A stretch of DNA of 8,453 nucleotides, taken from NCBI GenBank assembly GCA_019084435.1, contig JAHRFV010000172.1, forward strand, positions 1-8,453. The letters run 5' to 3'. The position numbers were made by a program, and so were the translations under genes. This document shows, in pieces, positions 1 through 6,799 of this stretch (position 1 is the first letter of the stretch; the number at the start of each line of letters is the position of its first letter). Source of the stretch: Dethiosulfatibacter sp. Its GTDB lineage: Bacteria > Bacillota_A > Clostridia > Tissierellales > Dethiosulfatibacteraceae. The notes beneath the pieces were generated by a model. The model saw only the letters and a list, made by a program, of their open reading frames with translations. It did no database searches and was not told where the DNA came from.

Positions 1-671
1 CCTCTCATGTAAGCCAGTGGTGCTACTTCAATCAATCCCTTTTCCAGATATCTCAGATAGTTTTCAGAACCCATGATTTCAAACATAGCATCATAAAGTG
101 GCCTTAAGTAAGGATCGACCTTCTCTTGGAGATCACCGGGTAAAAATCCCAGCTTCTCTCCTGCTTCTACTGCCGGTCTTGTTAATATGATTCTGTCCAC
201 TTCTTTTTTCCTAAAAGCATCCACAGCCATGGCAACCGCTAGATACGTCTTCCCTGTTCCAGCAGGTCCGATACCAAATACAATATCGTTTTCTCTGATA
301 TTGTTTATATAAATCTTCTGTCCGATGGTCTTGGGCTTAATCATCTTACCTGATGAAGTCACGGTTATGACATCATTAAGATAATCCCCCACTCTCTCCA
401 CATTACCCTCTGCATAGTATTTCAAAAGATAATTGAACTTTGATTCTGGCAAGAATCCCTCATCCTTAAAACCATTTATTATATCCTCAAGCAGTTTGGC
501 GACAGTCTCCACGTCATCCTTTTTACCAATTATCTTTAATATATCTTCTCTGACCAGTAAATCTATTTTAAAAAGCTCTCTGATTTGTCTTAGATTATTA
601 TCCATTTGCCCGAAAATAAGCGGGACTAAATTGCTATTCTCCAATTGAATTTGTTTCTCAAATTGTTCCAT
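1..671 (-). CDS. phoH: PhoH-family ATPase (PhoH/PhoL), C-terminus cut by window edge
   Basis: Partial gene: 223 codons are visible and the frame is still open at base 1. I translated it directly from the reverse strand. The product has an N-terminal region of about 110 residues and then the PhoH nucleotide-binding domain, with a Walker A motif GPAGTGKT at residues 135-142 and the family-typical stretches ILTRPAVEAGEKLGFLPGD (162-180) and VDPYLRPLYDA (185-195). Firmicutes PhoH proteins are about 320 residues, so roughly 100 are missing to the left. The family is a predicted cytoplasmic ATPase linked to RNA metabolism; its exact biochemical role is unsettled. The ATG at 671-669 is preceded by a strong AAAGGAGG Shine-Dalgarno site, which fixes the start. 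In many clostridia this gene follows the sporulation genes yqfC and yqfD; here the gene just upstream is the divergent deoD. Confidence 0.95.
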   Translation of the reverse strand, partial: MEQFEKQIQLENSNLVPLIFGQMDNNLRQIRELFKIDLLVREDILKIIGKKDDVETVAKLLEDIINGFKDEGFLPESKFNYLLKYYAEGNVERVGDYLNDVITVTSSGKMIKPKTIGQKIYINNIRENDIVFGIGPAGTGKTYLAVAMAVDAFRKKEVDRIILTRPAVEAGEKLGFLPGDLQEKVDPYLRPLYDAMFEIMGSENYLRYLEKGLIEVAPLAYMR

Positions 672-674
672 TTA

Positions 675-681
675 TCCTCCT
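675..681 (-). promoter_or_regulatory. Shine-Dalgarno site of phoH
   Basis: On the minus strand the sequence reads AGGAGGA, followed within a few bases by the ATG at 671-669. It is a near-consensus ribosome-binding site and decides the phoH start. Confidence 0.8.
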
Positions 682-706
682 TTGGTATGTCTGTCTAATC
701 AATAAT

Positions 707-735
707 ATCATATGCCAAAACATATTTCTATACAA
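707..735 (-). promoter_or_regulatory. Candidate SigA-type promoter for phoH
   Basis: On the minus strand a TTGTAT -35 box (735-730) and a TATGAT -10 box (712-707) are separated by exactly 17 bases. Transcription would start near 700 and leave a leader of about 29 nt before the phoH ATG, with room for the ribosome-binding site. Hexamers match the consensus at four and five of six positions. This is a prediction from pattern only. Confidence 0.5.
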
Positions 736-752
736 ACAAAATTATAAAGAAA

Positions 753-781
753 TTGTATATCTCCTAAACATTTGTTAAAAT
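753..781 (+). promoter_or_regulatory. Candidate SigA-type promoter for deoD with extended -10
   Basis: A TTGTAT -35 box (753-758) and a TAAAAT -10 box (776-781) are spaced by 17 bases. A TG at 773-774 gives an extended -10 (TGnTAAAAT). Transcription would begin near 787-789, right at the deoD Shine-Dalgarno site, so the leader would be only about 12 nt. That short leader lowers confidence. I see no purine riboswitch or clear operator in the 128-bp gap. Confidence 0.4.
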
Positions 782-787
782 GAATTT

Positions 788-794
788 GGAGGTG
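788..794 (+). promoter_or_regulatory. Shine-Dalgarno site of deoD
   Basis: GGAGGTG lies 5 bases before the ATG at 800 and is a near-perfect match to the 16S rRNA 3' end. It fixes the deoD start. Confidence 0.8.
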
Positions 795-799
795 TTATT

Positions 800-1498
800 A
801 TGACAATACACATAGGTGCTAAAAAAGGAGAAATTGCTGAAACCATACTATTGCCCGGTGATCCTTTAAGGGCTAGGTTTTTGGCAGAAAAATATCTCGA
901 TGATTACTTCTGTTACAATGAAGTACGGGGTATGTATGGTTATACAGGTTATTATAAAGGTAAAAAAATCTCGGTTCAAGGTACAGGAATGGGTATGCCT
1001 TCTATTGGCATATACTCACATGAACTCATAGTTGACTATGGTGTCAGAAATCTTATCAGAATCGGATCATGCGGTTCATTCAGAGAAGATGTTAAGGTGA
1101 GAGATGTAATATTAGCCATGAGTGCATCTACTAACTCAAATTTCGCTTCCCAATATGGTCTCCCTGGAACCTATGCTCCTACAGCTTCTTATGAGCTGTT
1201 GGAAAAAGCTAAGAAATCAGCTGATCAAAAGAATATCCCCGTTATAATTGGCAATATATTGTCCAGTGACATTTTCTACGATGCTAATCCAGATGTATGG
1301 AAAAAATGGGCAGCTCTTGGCGTCCTGGGGGTTGAAATGGAAGCTGCCGCACTCTACATGAATGCAGCTAAGCTTGGTGCAAATGCATTGGCCATTCTGA
1401 CAGTAAGCGACAATGTTGCGACTCATGAGATGACCACAGCGGAAGAAAGAGAAAAAACGCTGACGGATATGATGGAAATAGCACTTGAATTAGCATAA
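800..1498 (+). CDS. deoD: Purine nucleoside phosphorylase, DeoD type
   Basis: This enzyme splits purine (deoxy)ribonucleosides with phosphate into free base and (deoxy)ribose 1-phosphate, in cytoplasmic purine salvage. The 232 residues fit the usual DeoD length of about 233-239. Residues important in the E. coli enzyme occur at the same numbers: His4, the phosphate-binding Gly20 and Arg24 in GDPLRA, Arg43, Arg87 and Ser90 in IRIGSCGS, the ribose-binding Glu179-Met180-Glu181 in GVEMEAA, and the catalytic Asp204 (VSDN) with Arg217. This marks the hexameric bacterial class and not the trimeric mammalian-like one. The gene is transcribed alone, divergent from phoH and convergent with yqeY, and ends in a strong hairpin terminator. 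Its position inside a translation/chaperone neighbourhood is unusual. Confidence 0.97.
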   Translation: MTIHIGAKKGEIAETILLPGDPLRARFLAEKYLDDYFCYNEVRGMYGYTGYYKGKKISVQGTGMGMPSIGIYSHELIVDYGVRNLIRIGSCGSFREDVKVRDVILAMSASTNSNFASQYGLPGTYAPTASYELLEKAKKSADQKNIPVIIGNILSSDIFYDANPDVWKKWAALGVLGVEMEAAALYMNAAKLGANALAILTVSDNVATHEMTTAEEREKTLTDMMEIALELA

Positions 1499-1523
1499 AA
1501 AAAGACCCGTCGGGTCTTTTTTT
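1497..1523. terminator. Bidirectional intrinsic terminator between deoD and yqeY
   Basis: A run of seven A (1497-1503) is followed by GACCC, the 3-nt loop GTC, GGGTC and then seven T (1517-1523). Because A and T tracts flank the stem symmetrically, it works as a GC-rich hairpin plus U tract in both directions. It overlaps the stop codons of both convergent genes: deoD TAA at 1496-1498 and yqeY TAA at 1524-1522. Confidence 0.9.
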
Positions 1524-1965
1524 AACTTAAGTATTTCGAAACTATTTCATTAACTTGCTTGCCGTCGGCTTTGCCTTTAATCAGGGGCATTATTTTCCCC
1601 ATGATTTTTCCCATGTCTTTCTTGGTTTGTGCATTGGTTTCTTTGATAGCATTAACCACTATTTCTTCCAATGCCTCCAGGCTAAGCTGTTCAGGCAAAT
1701 ATTCAGTTAAAATAGCAATTTCCTCTTCAGTAAGTGTAACCAAGTCTTCCCTATTGCCAGCTTTGAAGTCGTCTATACTGTCTTTTTTCTGTTTCACCTG
1801 TTTGGCGATTATGCCGATGACATCATCATCAGACACCTCTACCCTGTTGTCAACTTCCAATTGTGTAACTGCCGCTCTAATCATGGTTACAGTGTTTTTT
1901 CTTACCTTGTCTTTATTTTTCATTGAAGCCTTCAAGTCTTCCATAAGCTTCTCTTTTAAAGACAT
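1522..1965 (-). CDS. yqeY: GatB/YqeY domain-containing protein
   Basis: A 147-residue cytoplasmic protein of the YqeY family, the usual length. It is related to the C-terminal tail domain of the GatB subunit of the tRNA-dependent amidotransferase. Family landmarks are the N-terminal helical region with MIRAAVTQLEVD (28-39), YLPEQLS near residue 88, and the C-terminal tRNA-binding-like segment DMGKIMGKIMPLIKGKADG ending in VNEIVSKYL. It has no catalytic domain; a role in tRNA or aminoacylation is inferred from the GatB similarity and not proven. The ATG at 1965 follows GAGGTGA with a short spacer. It lies 13 nt after rpsU, so the two are almost surely co-transcribed, as in many Firmicutes. The shared terminator at 1497-1523 ends the transcript. 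Confidence 0.95.
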   Translation of the reverse strand: MSLKEKLMEDLKASMKNKDKVRKNTVTMIRAAVTQLEVDNRVEVSDDDVIGIIAKQVKQKKDSIDDFKAGNREDLVTLTEEEIAILTEYLPEQLSLEALEEIVVNAIKETNAQTKKDMGKIMGKIMPLIKGKADGKQVNEIVSKYLS

Positions 1966-1978
1966 ACCTTCACCTCAA

Positions 1979-2167
1979 TTATTTACCAATCTTTTTGTTT
2001 TTCTTTCTCTTGGCAGCTTCAGCCTTCTTCTTTCTCTTCACGCTTGGCTTTTCGTAGTGCTCTCTTTTCCTTACTTCAGAGAGAACGCCAGTGATAGCAC
2101 ATTGTCTTTTAAATCTCTTCAATGCATTATCCAAAGATTCATTTTCTCTTACTTTAACCTCTGTCAT
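1979..2167 (-). CDS. rpsU: 30S ribosomal protein S21 (bS21)
   Basis: A 62-residue, very basic protein matching bS21. It starts [21 protein letters not shown] and continues with the family stretch [23 protein letters not shown]. bS21 sits on the 30S platform near the 16S 3' end and helps translation initiation. The frame is open further upstream, to an ATG at 2230, but I chose the ATG at 2167. It has a GGAGG site at the ideal distance, and the 21 extra residues do not resemble S21 and would start inside the -10 region of the promoter. It is a little longer than the 57-residue B. subtilis protein because of a lysine-rich tail. It is the first gene of an rpsU-yqeY unit with its own promoter. Confidence 0.97.
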   Translation of the reverse strand: MTEVKVRENESLDNALKRFKRQCAITGVLSEVRKREHYEKPSVKRKKKAEAAKRKKNKKIGK

Positions 2168-2174
2168 CTGCGAC

Positions 2175-2179
2175 CCTCC
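2175..2179 (-). promoter_or_regulatory. Shine-Dalgarno site deciding the rpsU start
   Basis: On the minus strand GGAGG lies exactly 7 nt before the ATG at 2167-2165. It supports the 62-residue form of S21 over the longer open frame beginning at 2230. Confidence 0.8.
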
Positions 2180-2221
2180 CCTCATAATACAATATTGTCG
2201 TATCTCAAATTGCACTTGTAC

Positions 2222-2250
2222 ATTATACATTAACTAAAAATTATTTTCAA
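2222..2250 (-). promoter_or_regulatory. Strong SigA-type promoter for rpsU-yqeY
   Basis: On the minus strand a TTGAAA -35 box (2250-2245) and a perfect TATAAT -10 box (2227-2222) are separated by 17 bases. The expected start is near 2215, giving a leader of about 48 nt. It lies in the only real gap of the downstream half of the cluster (2168-2266), after the HIT gene. No terminator separates HIT from rpsU, so rpsU-yqeY can probably also be reached by readthrough from upstream. This is the best promoter match in the window. Confidence 0.75.
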
Positions 2251-2266
2251 CTGTTATTTTTCAAAT

Positions 2267-2611
2267 CTAACCCGGTGGCCATTTCATCAGTCTCTTGCCT
2301 AAAACATGAAAATGCAAATGATCAACAGACTGCATTCCATCCACTCCGCAGTTGGATACCACCCGATATCCAGATTCAAAAATACCTGTTTCTTTGGCAA
2401 TCAACGGTATAGCTTCAAGTATCTTAAGAGCGGTTTCACTATTAGAATGGTTAATCTGATTTAGAGATGAAATATGAGTCTTGGGTATAATTAGGACATG
2501 AACAGGTGATTGTGGATTGATATCATTAAAAGCTAGGATATCATCATTCTCGTAAACAATCTCTGATGGTATTTCCTTATTGGCGATTTTACAAAACAAA
2601 CAGTCTTTCAC
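2267..2611 (-). CDS. HIT-family nucleotide-binding protein (Hint-like)
   Basis: A 114-residue histidine-triad protein. The triad is HLHFHVLG, with His98, His100 and His102, preceded by GMQSVD and followed by the typical C-terminal WPPG. An N-terminal CLFC (Cys4, Cys7) together with His46 resembles the zinc site of some bacterial Hint proteins. Family members hydrolyse nucleoside phosphoramidates or bind nucleotides in the cytoplasm; the natural substrate here cannot be read from sequence. The start is GTG at 2611-2609, overlapping the mtaB stop by 4 bases (GTGA), with GGAGGTGA just upstream inside mtaB, so translation is probably coupled. A HIT gene between mtaB and rpsU is a recurring clostridial arrangement. 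Confidence 0.93.
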   Translation of the reverse strand: MKDCLFCKIANKEIPSEIVYENDDILAFNDINPQSPVHVLIIPKTHISSLNQINHSNSETALKILEAIPLIAKETGIFESGYRVVSNCGVDGMQSVDHLHFHVLGKRLMKWPPG

Positions 2612-3906
2612 AGCGTCACCTCCTCAGTTATTAATGTATGGTAATCAACAGAACTGACTCGGACATGTTTTCTAGCGTTTTGCAAATCATCAGGTGAATA
2701 AGTGTGGGTGGTCAGGTAATTTGTGGCATGGCCGATGTAATAGCCTTTTTCATGCTGCTGTTCATAAAGAACATCCACCGTTCTGTCTAAAAACGCTTCA
2801 TAGAAATCCTGTGATACCTGGTCACACAGTCCAATCAATCTATTGGTTCTTTCTTTTTTAATCTTCCCTTGAACCTGATTAGGCATATGGAATGCTTTAG
2901 TACCCTCTCGAGGTGAAAATGGGAAAACATGCACCTTTGAAAACCTGACCTTCTCAACAAAATGACAAGTTTCTTCAAACTCTTTTTCTGTTTCACCGGG
3001 AAACCCAACAATAATATCTGTGGTGATTCCTGCATCAGGCATGTGTTTTCTTATAAGCTCCACCTTATCATAATAATCCATTGATGTATATCTTCTATTC
3101 ATCCTGTCAAGGACTGAATTTGATCCACTCTGTAAAGAAAGGTGAAAATGATCACAAAAATCCCCTCTCTTCATTTCCTGAATCAAAGCCTCGCTAATCA
3201 CTCTTGGTTCGAGTGATCCCAATCTGTATCTTACACCATTAAGATTCAAATCATTAATTGCTTTAATCAGCTTAATCAAATTAGTATCATCTAAATCAAA
3301 ACCATATGACGTTATATGAATCCCATTCAGTACAATTTCTTTATATACATTCCGATGCAGCTGGATTATTTCGTCTAATACATCATTTATCTCCCTGCTT
3401 CGGACGGGTCCTCTAACGTATGGTATGATACAGTAAGTGCAGAATTGCCTGCAGCCGTCCTGAATCTTGATGTTGGCTCTTGTACGCTCTTCGGTATGAG
3501 TGATGGTCAGATTTTCATAGCTATCGCCGACCTTAAAATCATCAACCTTAAAAATCATGCTCTTAGTTTCGATATGTTCATTCACGTATTCAACAACCTT
3601 GTCCTTGTATTTTGTACCTATTATTATATCGATATTGGGATCATTTTTCAAATCCTCTTGTTTTGATTGCGCATAACAACCTGCAAGAACGACTATAGAA
3701 TCCTTATTCAACCGTTTAAATCTATTAACCATGTTTCTGGTTTTTTTATCGCTTGCAGCTGTTACTGTACAGGAATTGATGACAAACACATCTGATTCTT
3801 CACCAGGTTGAATGATATCAAAACCCCAATCTCTGAATAGTTGTGTCATTGCCTCTGTTTCAAATTGATTTACTTTACATCCTAAAGTGTAAAACGATAC
3901 ATTCAA
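2608..3906 (-). CDS. mtaB: tRNA t6A37 methylthiotransferase MtaB
   Basis: A radical-SAM methylthiotransferase of the MiaB/MtaB family (YqeV in B. subtilis) that converts t6A to ms2t6A at position 37 of ANN-decoding tRNAs. The 432 residues match the family. The N-terminal UPF0004 domain carries the cluster cysteines Cys10 (TLGCKVNQ), Cys46 (NSCTV) and Cys77 (LAGCYAQ). The radical-SAM motif CRQFCTYC supplies Cys152, Cys156 and Cys159. A C-terminal TRAM-like domain spans roughly 370-432. TLGCKVNQ.E favours MtaB over MiaB or RimO. The start is TTG at 3906-3904: the nearby ATG is out of frame, and AGGTGA, overlapping the rsmE stop, lies just ahead. The gap to rsmE is only 8 nt. Confidence 0.95.
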   Translation of the reverse strand: MNVSFYTLGCKVNQFETEAMTQLFRDWGFDIIQPGEESDVFVINSCTVTAASDKKTRNMVNRFKRLNKDSIVVLAGCYAQSKQEDLKNDPNIDIIIGTKYKDKVVEYVNEHIETKSMIFKVDDFKVGDSYENLTITHTEERTRANIKIQDGCRQFCTYCIIPYVRGPVRSREINDVLDEIIQLHRNVYKEIVLNGIHITSYGFDLDDTNLIKLIKAINDLNLNGVRYRLGSLEPRVISEALIQEMKRGDFCDHFHLSLQSGSNSVLDRMNRRYTSMDYYDKVELIRKHMPDAGITTDIIVGFPGETEKEFEETCHFVEKVRFSKVHVFPFSPREGTKAFHMPNQVQGKIKKERTNRLIGLCDQVSQDFYEAFLDRTVDVLYEQQHEKGYYIGHATNYLTTHTYSPDDLQNARKHVRVSSVDYHTLITEEVTL

Positions 3907-3914
3907 ATAATCAC

Positions 3915-4640
3915 CTATATATTATTAGTTTTGTACATGCATAGCGCACAGGCCACAATACCTGCAGTCTCGGTCCTTAAAACCCTTGGTCCCAGTGTGA
4001 CAATATGTGCACCTGCGTTCTTCAGTTCCTCTATCTCAAAATCCTCAAATCCACCTTCGGGACCTATAACAATACCCACCTCAGAACGGTCTATTTTGAT
4101 ACTCCTCAGACTATTGTTTGATTCGTTCTCATAAGGGACAATAATCAATCCTTTCGATTGTCTTAAATCACTAATCATTTGCTTAAATGTCATAATATGG
4201 TCAACCATGGGAATTATATTTCTCATTGATTGTTTCGCAGCCTCTTCTGAGACTTTATTCCATCTTGTCAGTTTTTTTTCTTCTTTTGATTGCTCTGAGA
4301 TTTTGACGATTGTTCTATAGCTGATGACAGGAATAATGCGATTGACACCTATCTCCACATTCTTTTGTACGATTGTCTCCATTTTACTGGACTTAGGAAT
4401 ACACTGATACAGACTGACATTAATGCCAGCCTCTCTGGTTTTATCTGATTCTTTGATAACAGAGCAGAGTACTGTGTTGGTTTCATATGATAGTATTTTT
4501 CCTAGATATTCCTTGCCATTATAAACCAAGAATAAATCTGAGCCTTCCTTCAACCGCAAAACACTCTTGCAGTGTTTGAAATCCCCATCTCTAATCATTG
4601 CCTGTCCATCATTTATCTCATCTACAAAAAATCTATTCAT
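3915..4640 (-). CDS. rsmE: 16S rRNA (uracil1498-N3)-methyltransferase RsmE
   Basis: A SPOUT-class methyltransferase that makes m3U1498 in the 30S subunit. The 241 residues are the normal length. An N-terminal PUA-like domain begins MNRFFV and includes HCKSVLRLKEG (23-33). The SPOUT domain holds KMETIVQKNVEIGV (86-99), SEEAAKQSMR (131-140), the SAM-binding loop GPEGG (193-197) and the knot segment LGPRVLRTETA (217-226). The ATG at 4640 lies one base after the prmA TGA (TGAAATG). No Shine-Dalgarno sequence is visible ahead of it; instead there is a GC-rich hairpin within the end of prmA, so it is probably translated by reinitiation after prmA. prmA-rsmE-mtaB is a common order in Firmicutes. Confidence 0.96.
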   Translation of the reverse strand: MNRFFVDEINDGQAMIRDGDFKHCKSVLRLKEGSDLFLVYNGKEYLGKILSYETNTVLCSVIKESDKTREAGINVSLYQCIPKSSKMETIVQKNVEIGVNRIIPVISYRTIVKISEQSKEEKKLTRWNKVSEEAAKQSMRNIIPMVDHIMTFKQMISDLRQSKGLIIVPYENESNNSLRSIKIDRSEVGIVIGPEGGFEDFEIEELKNAGAHIVTLGPRVLRTETAGIVACALCMYKTNNI

Positions 4641-4641
4641 T

Positions 4642-5580
4642 TCAAACCAATCGGGCTGATAAACCAGCCCATTCGCCCTTATAAGTTTTTTCCAATATTT
4701 CGAAACCGTTATGAATCAAAGCCTCTTCAACCAGGTCTATTTTTTTGGATAATATACCCGAACCAATAAACACACTTCCTGAACGCATGACTGAATGTAG
4801 CTCCATAATCATTTTGATAATGATATCTGCAGTTATATTGGCAACAACAACATCGGCTGAATAATCAATGTTTTGGAGTAAATTGCCCTTTTGAATATCA
4901 ACATTATTGCATCCGTTGATCCAAACATTCTCCTTAGCCACTCTTATGCTATCATCATCTATGTCAATACCCAATACTTGCAAGGCACCTAATTTAGAAG
5001 CCAATATGCTAAGTATGCCTGATCCGGTTCCTATATCCAACACTTTTTTTGTAGGACTGATGTGCTTCTCCAGTTGCTCGATGCAGATAGAGGTCGTCTC
5101 ATGTGTGCCAGTTCCAAAAGCTGCTCCCGGGTCAATTTCAATGATGATGTCACCTTCAGAGGAGATATACTCCTCCCATGATGGTTTGATAACAACATGA
5201 TCACCTAACCTAAAAGGTTTGAAATTCTTCTTCCACTCACTGTTCCAATCTTGGTCTTGAATACTCTGTATCTCAATTTCAGTCATGCCAATATCCAGAT
5301 CATATCTAGGAAGCATATTGATCTGTTCTTTGACGTGATCTATTTTATCAGTAGAGTCTTTGTCATTCTCGAAATATCCCTTGATTACTACACCATCATA
5401 ATAATCTTGTATCAAATCCTCATCCAGATAATCCCATCGATCTTGCTCCTCTTTGAGAAGATTGATGATATCATTGGGATCTTCAATGACTATACCGCTG
5501 ACCATAGCTTCATGCAATATGTTTGTAACAGCCTCTTTGGCTTCATAAGTGGTTTTGATAACAATTTCAATCCAATCCAA
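4642..5580 (-). CDS. prmA: Ribosomal protein L11 methyltransferase PrmA
   Basis: A SAM-dependent enzyme that methylates ribosomal protein L11 (uL11). The N-terminal L11-recognition domain comes first, followed by a class I methyltransferase domain. In the 312-residue form the family signature DPGAAFGTGTHETT is at about 150-163, SAM motif I DIGTGSGIL at 182-190, the acidic motif II GIDIDDDS from about 204, and the catalytic-region VANITADII near 246. Two starts are possible. GTG at 5592 shares its first base with the only Shine-Dalgarno sequence (TAAGGAG, 5598-5592) and so is badly placed. TTG at 5580 lies 11 nt downstream of it and gives an N-terminus (M)DWIEIVIKTT that resembles other PrmA proteins; I prefer TTG. 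The dnaJ stop codon forms the first three bases of the Shine-Dalgarno sequence. Confidence 0.94.
   Translation of the reverse strand: MDWIEIVIKTTYEAKEAVTNILHEAMVSGIVIEDPNDIINLLKEEQDRWDYLDEDLIQDYYDGVVIKGYFENDKDSTDKIDHVKEQINMLPRYDLDIGMTEIEIQSIQDQDWNSEWKKNFKPFRLGDHVVIKPSWEEYISSEGDIIIEIDPGAAFGTGTHETTSICIEQLEKHISPTKKVLDIGTGSGILSILASKLGALQVLGIDIDDDSIRVAKENVWINGCNNVDIQKGNLLQNIDYSADVVVANITADIIIKMIMELHSVMRSGSVFIGSGILSKKIDLVEEALIHNGFEILEKTYKGEWAGLSARLV
4653..4670 (-). other. GC-rich hairpin just before the rsmE start
   Basis: A perfect inverted repeat GGGCTG / CAGCCC with a 6-nt spacer lies in the last codons of prmA. Its 3' arm ends 12 nt before the rsmE ATG, where a Shine-Dalgarno site would be expected but none is seen. 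There is no U tract, so it is not an intrinsic terminator. A role in translational coupling is inference; it could also be chance. Confidence 0.45.
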
Positions 5581-5595
5581 ATGCCAACTCACTCC

Positions 5596-6729
5596 TTAGC
5601 TAAAAGCGTCTTTCATTTTATCTATAAACCCCTTTTTTTGAGGCTCGATTTTTTCTCCAAATTCTTTTGCCAGCTGCATCAGCAATTCCTTCTGTTTATC
5701 CGTCAATTTTTTAGGGGTTTCAATGTTTATTTTAACATACTGATCACCCTTTCCGCCACCTCTAAGATGCGGTATGCCCTTGTTTTTTAATCTGAAAACT
5801 GTACCGGTCTGAGATCCTTCAGGTATGGTATATTTGACCTTACCTTCTAGAGTAGGTACCTCCACTGTGTTACCTAGTGCTGCTGCTGAAAATGACACCG
5901 GCATTTCATACCAGACATCATATCCTTCTCTTCTGAAGAACTTGTGAGGTTTGATGTTCAGATAGACATACAAATCACCTGACGGAGCATCCTTCTCACC
6001 ATGATTACCTTCTCCTCGCAACGGTATGATAGAATCGGAATCCACACCTGCGGGTATATGTATTTTGATATTTCTAGTTTTCTTTTCCTTGCCTGATCCA
6101 CCACATACCTTACAAGGTGTTTTAATAATCTGGCCTGAGCCATTGCAAGTCGGACATGTTCTTACATTTGAAAACTGTCCAAATGGCGTGGATTGAACAG
6201 ATCTCACCTGACCAGAGCCATTACAGGTGCCGCATGTTTCTTTACCGGTTCCTGGCTCTGCACCTTCTCCATGACAATGTGCACAGGTCTCCATCCTTGA
6301 AACCTTGACTTCCTTTGTCGTACCAAAAGCTGCATCTTCAAATGAAATATTTAATCTGATTTTTAGATCAGATCCCTTTCTAGGTCCCGCTCGCCTTTGT
6401 CTGGCAGCGCCACCGCCAAAGAAATCACTGAATATATCACCAAAAATATCGTCGAATCCAGCAGCGCCGGAAAATCCGCCACCACCAAAGCCGCCATTGT
6501 TTTCAAATGCAGAATGACCAAACTTGTCGTATTTTTCACGTTTAGCCGGATCACTCAATATTTCATAGGCTTCATTGACTTCCTTAAACTTTTTTTCTGA
6601 TTCTTCGTCACCTGGATTGAGGTCAGGATGATAGTTTTTAGCTTGCTTTCTGAAAGCCTTTTTGATTTCGCTTTCATCTGCATCCCGGCTTATACCCAAT
6701 ATCTCGTAATAATCTCTTTTCTCACTCAT
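5596..6729 (-). CDS. dnaJ: Chaperone protein DnaJ (Hsp40)
   Basis: The co-chaperone that delivers unfolded clients to DnaK and stimulates its ATPase. It is a full-length type I (class A) DnaJ of 377 residues. The order is a J domain (about 4-70) with the HPD motif at 34-36, a Gly/Phe-rich linker (about 79-107), and four CxxCxGxG zinc repeats beginning at Cys149 (CAHC), Cys166 (CGTC), Cys192 (CPTC) and Cys206 (CKVC). The C-terminal substrate-binding and dimerisation domains follow (about 215-377). The ATG at 6729 has only a weak GGTGGT ribosome-binding sequence. The gene follows dnaK after 70 nt that include a hairpin, and its TAA is fused to the prmA Shine-Dalgarno. No CIRCE or other heat-shock operator is visible here; any such element would lie upstream of dnaK. 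Confidence 0.98.
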   Translation of the reverse strand: MSEKRDYYEILGISRDADESEIKKAFRKQAKNYHPDLNPGDEESEKKFKEVNEAYEILSDPAKREKYDKFGHSAFENNGGFGGGGFSGAAGFDDIFGDIFSDFFGGGAARQRRAGPRKGSDLKIRLNISFEDAAFGTTKEVKVSRMETCAHCHGEGAEPGTGKETCGTCNGSGQVRSVQSTPFGQFSNVRTCPTCNGSGQIIKTPCKVCGGSGKEKKTRNIKIHIPAGVDSDSIIPLRGEGNHGEKDAPSGDLYVYLNIKPHKFFRREGYDVWYEMPVSFSAAALGNTVEVPTLEGKVKYTIPEGSQTGTVFRLKNKGIPHLRGGGKGDQYVKINIETPKKLTDKQKELLMQLAKEFGEKIEPQKKGFIDKMKDAFS

Positions 6730-6772
6730 CTATTTTACCACCACCATTTTGAATGACACTTCATTAAAAACT

Positions 6773-6799
6773 AAAAAAGGTAAAGCTAAATCAAATGAT

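Noticed and set aside
672..799. Purine riboswitch upstream of deoD
   Set aside because: I could not find the conserved loop or junction sequences, and the predicted start leaves almost no leader.
2189..2198. ACAATATTGT palindrome in the rpsU leader as an operator or autoregulatory hairpin
   Set aside because: It is only 10 bp, AT-rich and without a loop, and does not extend; it is easily expected by chance in AT-rich DNA.
2168..2230. 21-residue N-terminal extension of S21
   Set aside because: The extension would start inside the -10 region of the promoter, has no Shine-Dalgarno site, and lacks similarity to S21; the ATG at 2167 has an ideal one.
1559..2233. 224-codon open frame on the plus strand opposite yqeY and rpsU
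   Set aside because: It lies fully antisense to two well-supported conserved genes, looks like a low-complexity Ser/Leu/Phe shadow of Lys/Glu-rich coding, and has no ribosome-binding site.
5251..5790. 179-codon plus-strand open frame across the prmA/dnaJ junction
   Set aside because: It is antisense to both genes, has no ribosome-binding site, and its hydrophobic Ile/Phe-rich composition is what reverse-reading Asp/Lys/Asn codons yields.
6730..6799. CIRCE (HrcA operator) or a separate dnaJ promoter in the dnaK-dnaJ gap
   Set aside because: No TTAGCACTC/GAGTGCTAA pair and no convincing -35/-10 pair at proper spacing; only the hairpin is supported.
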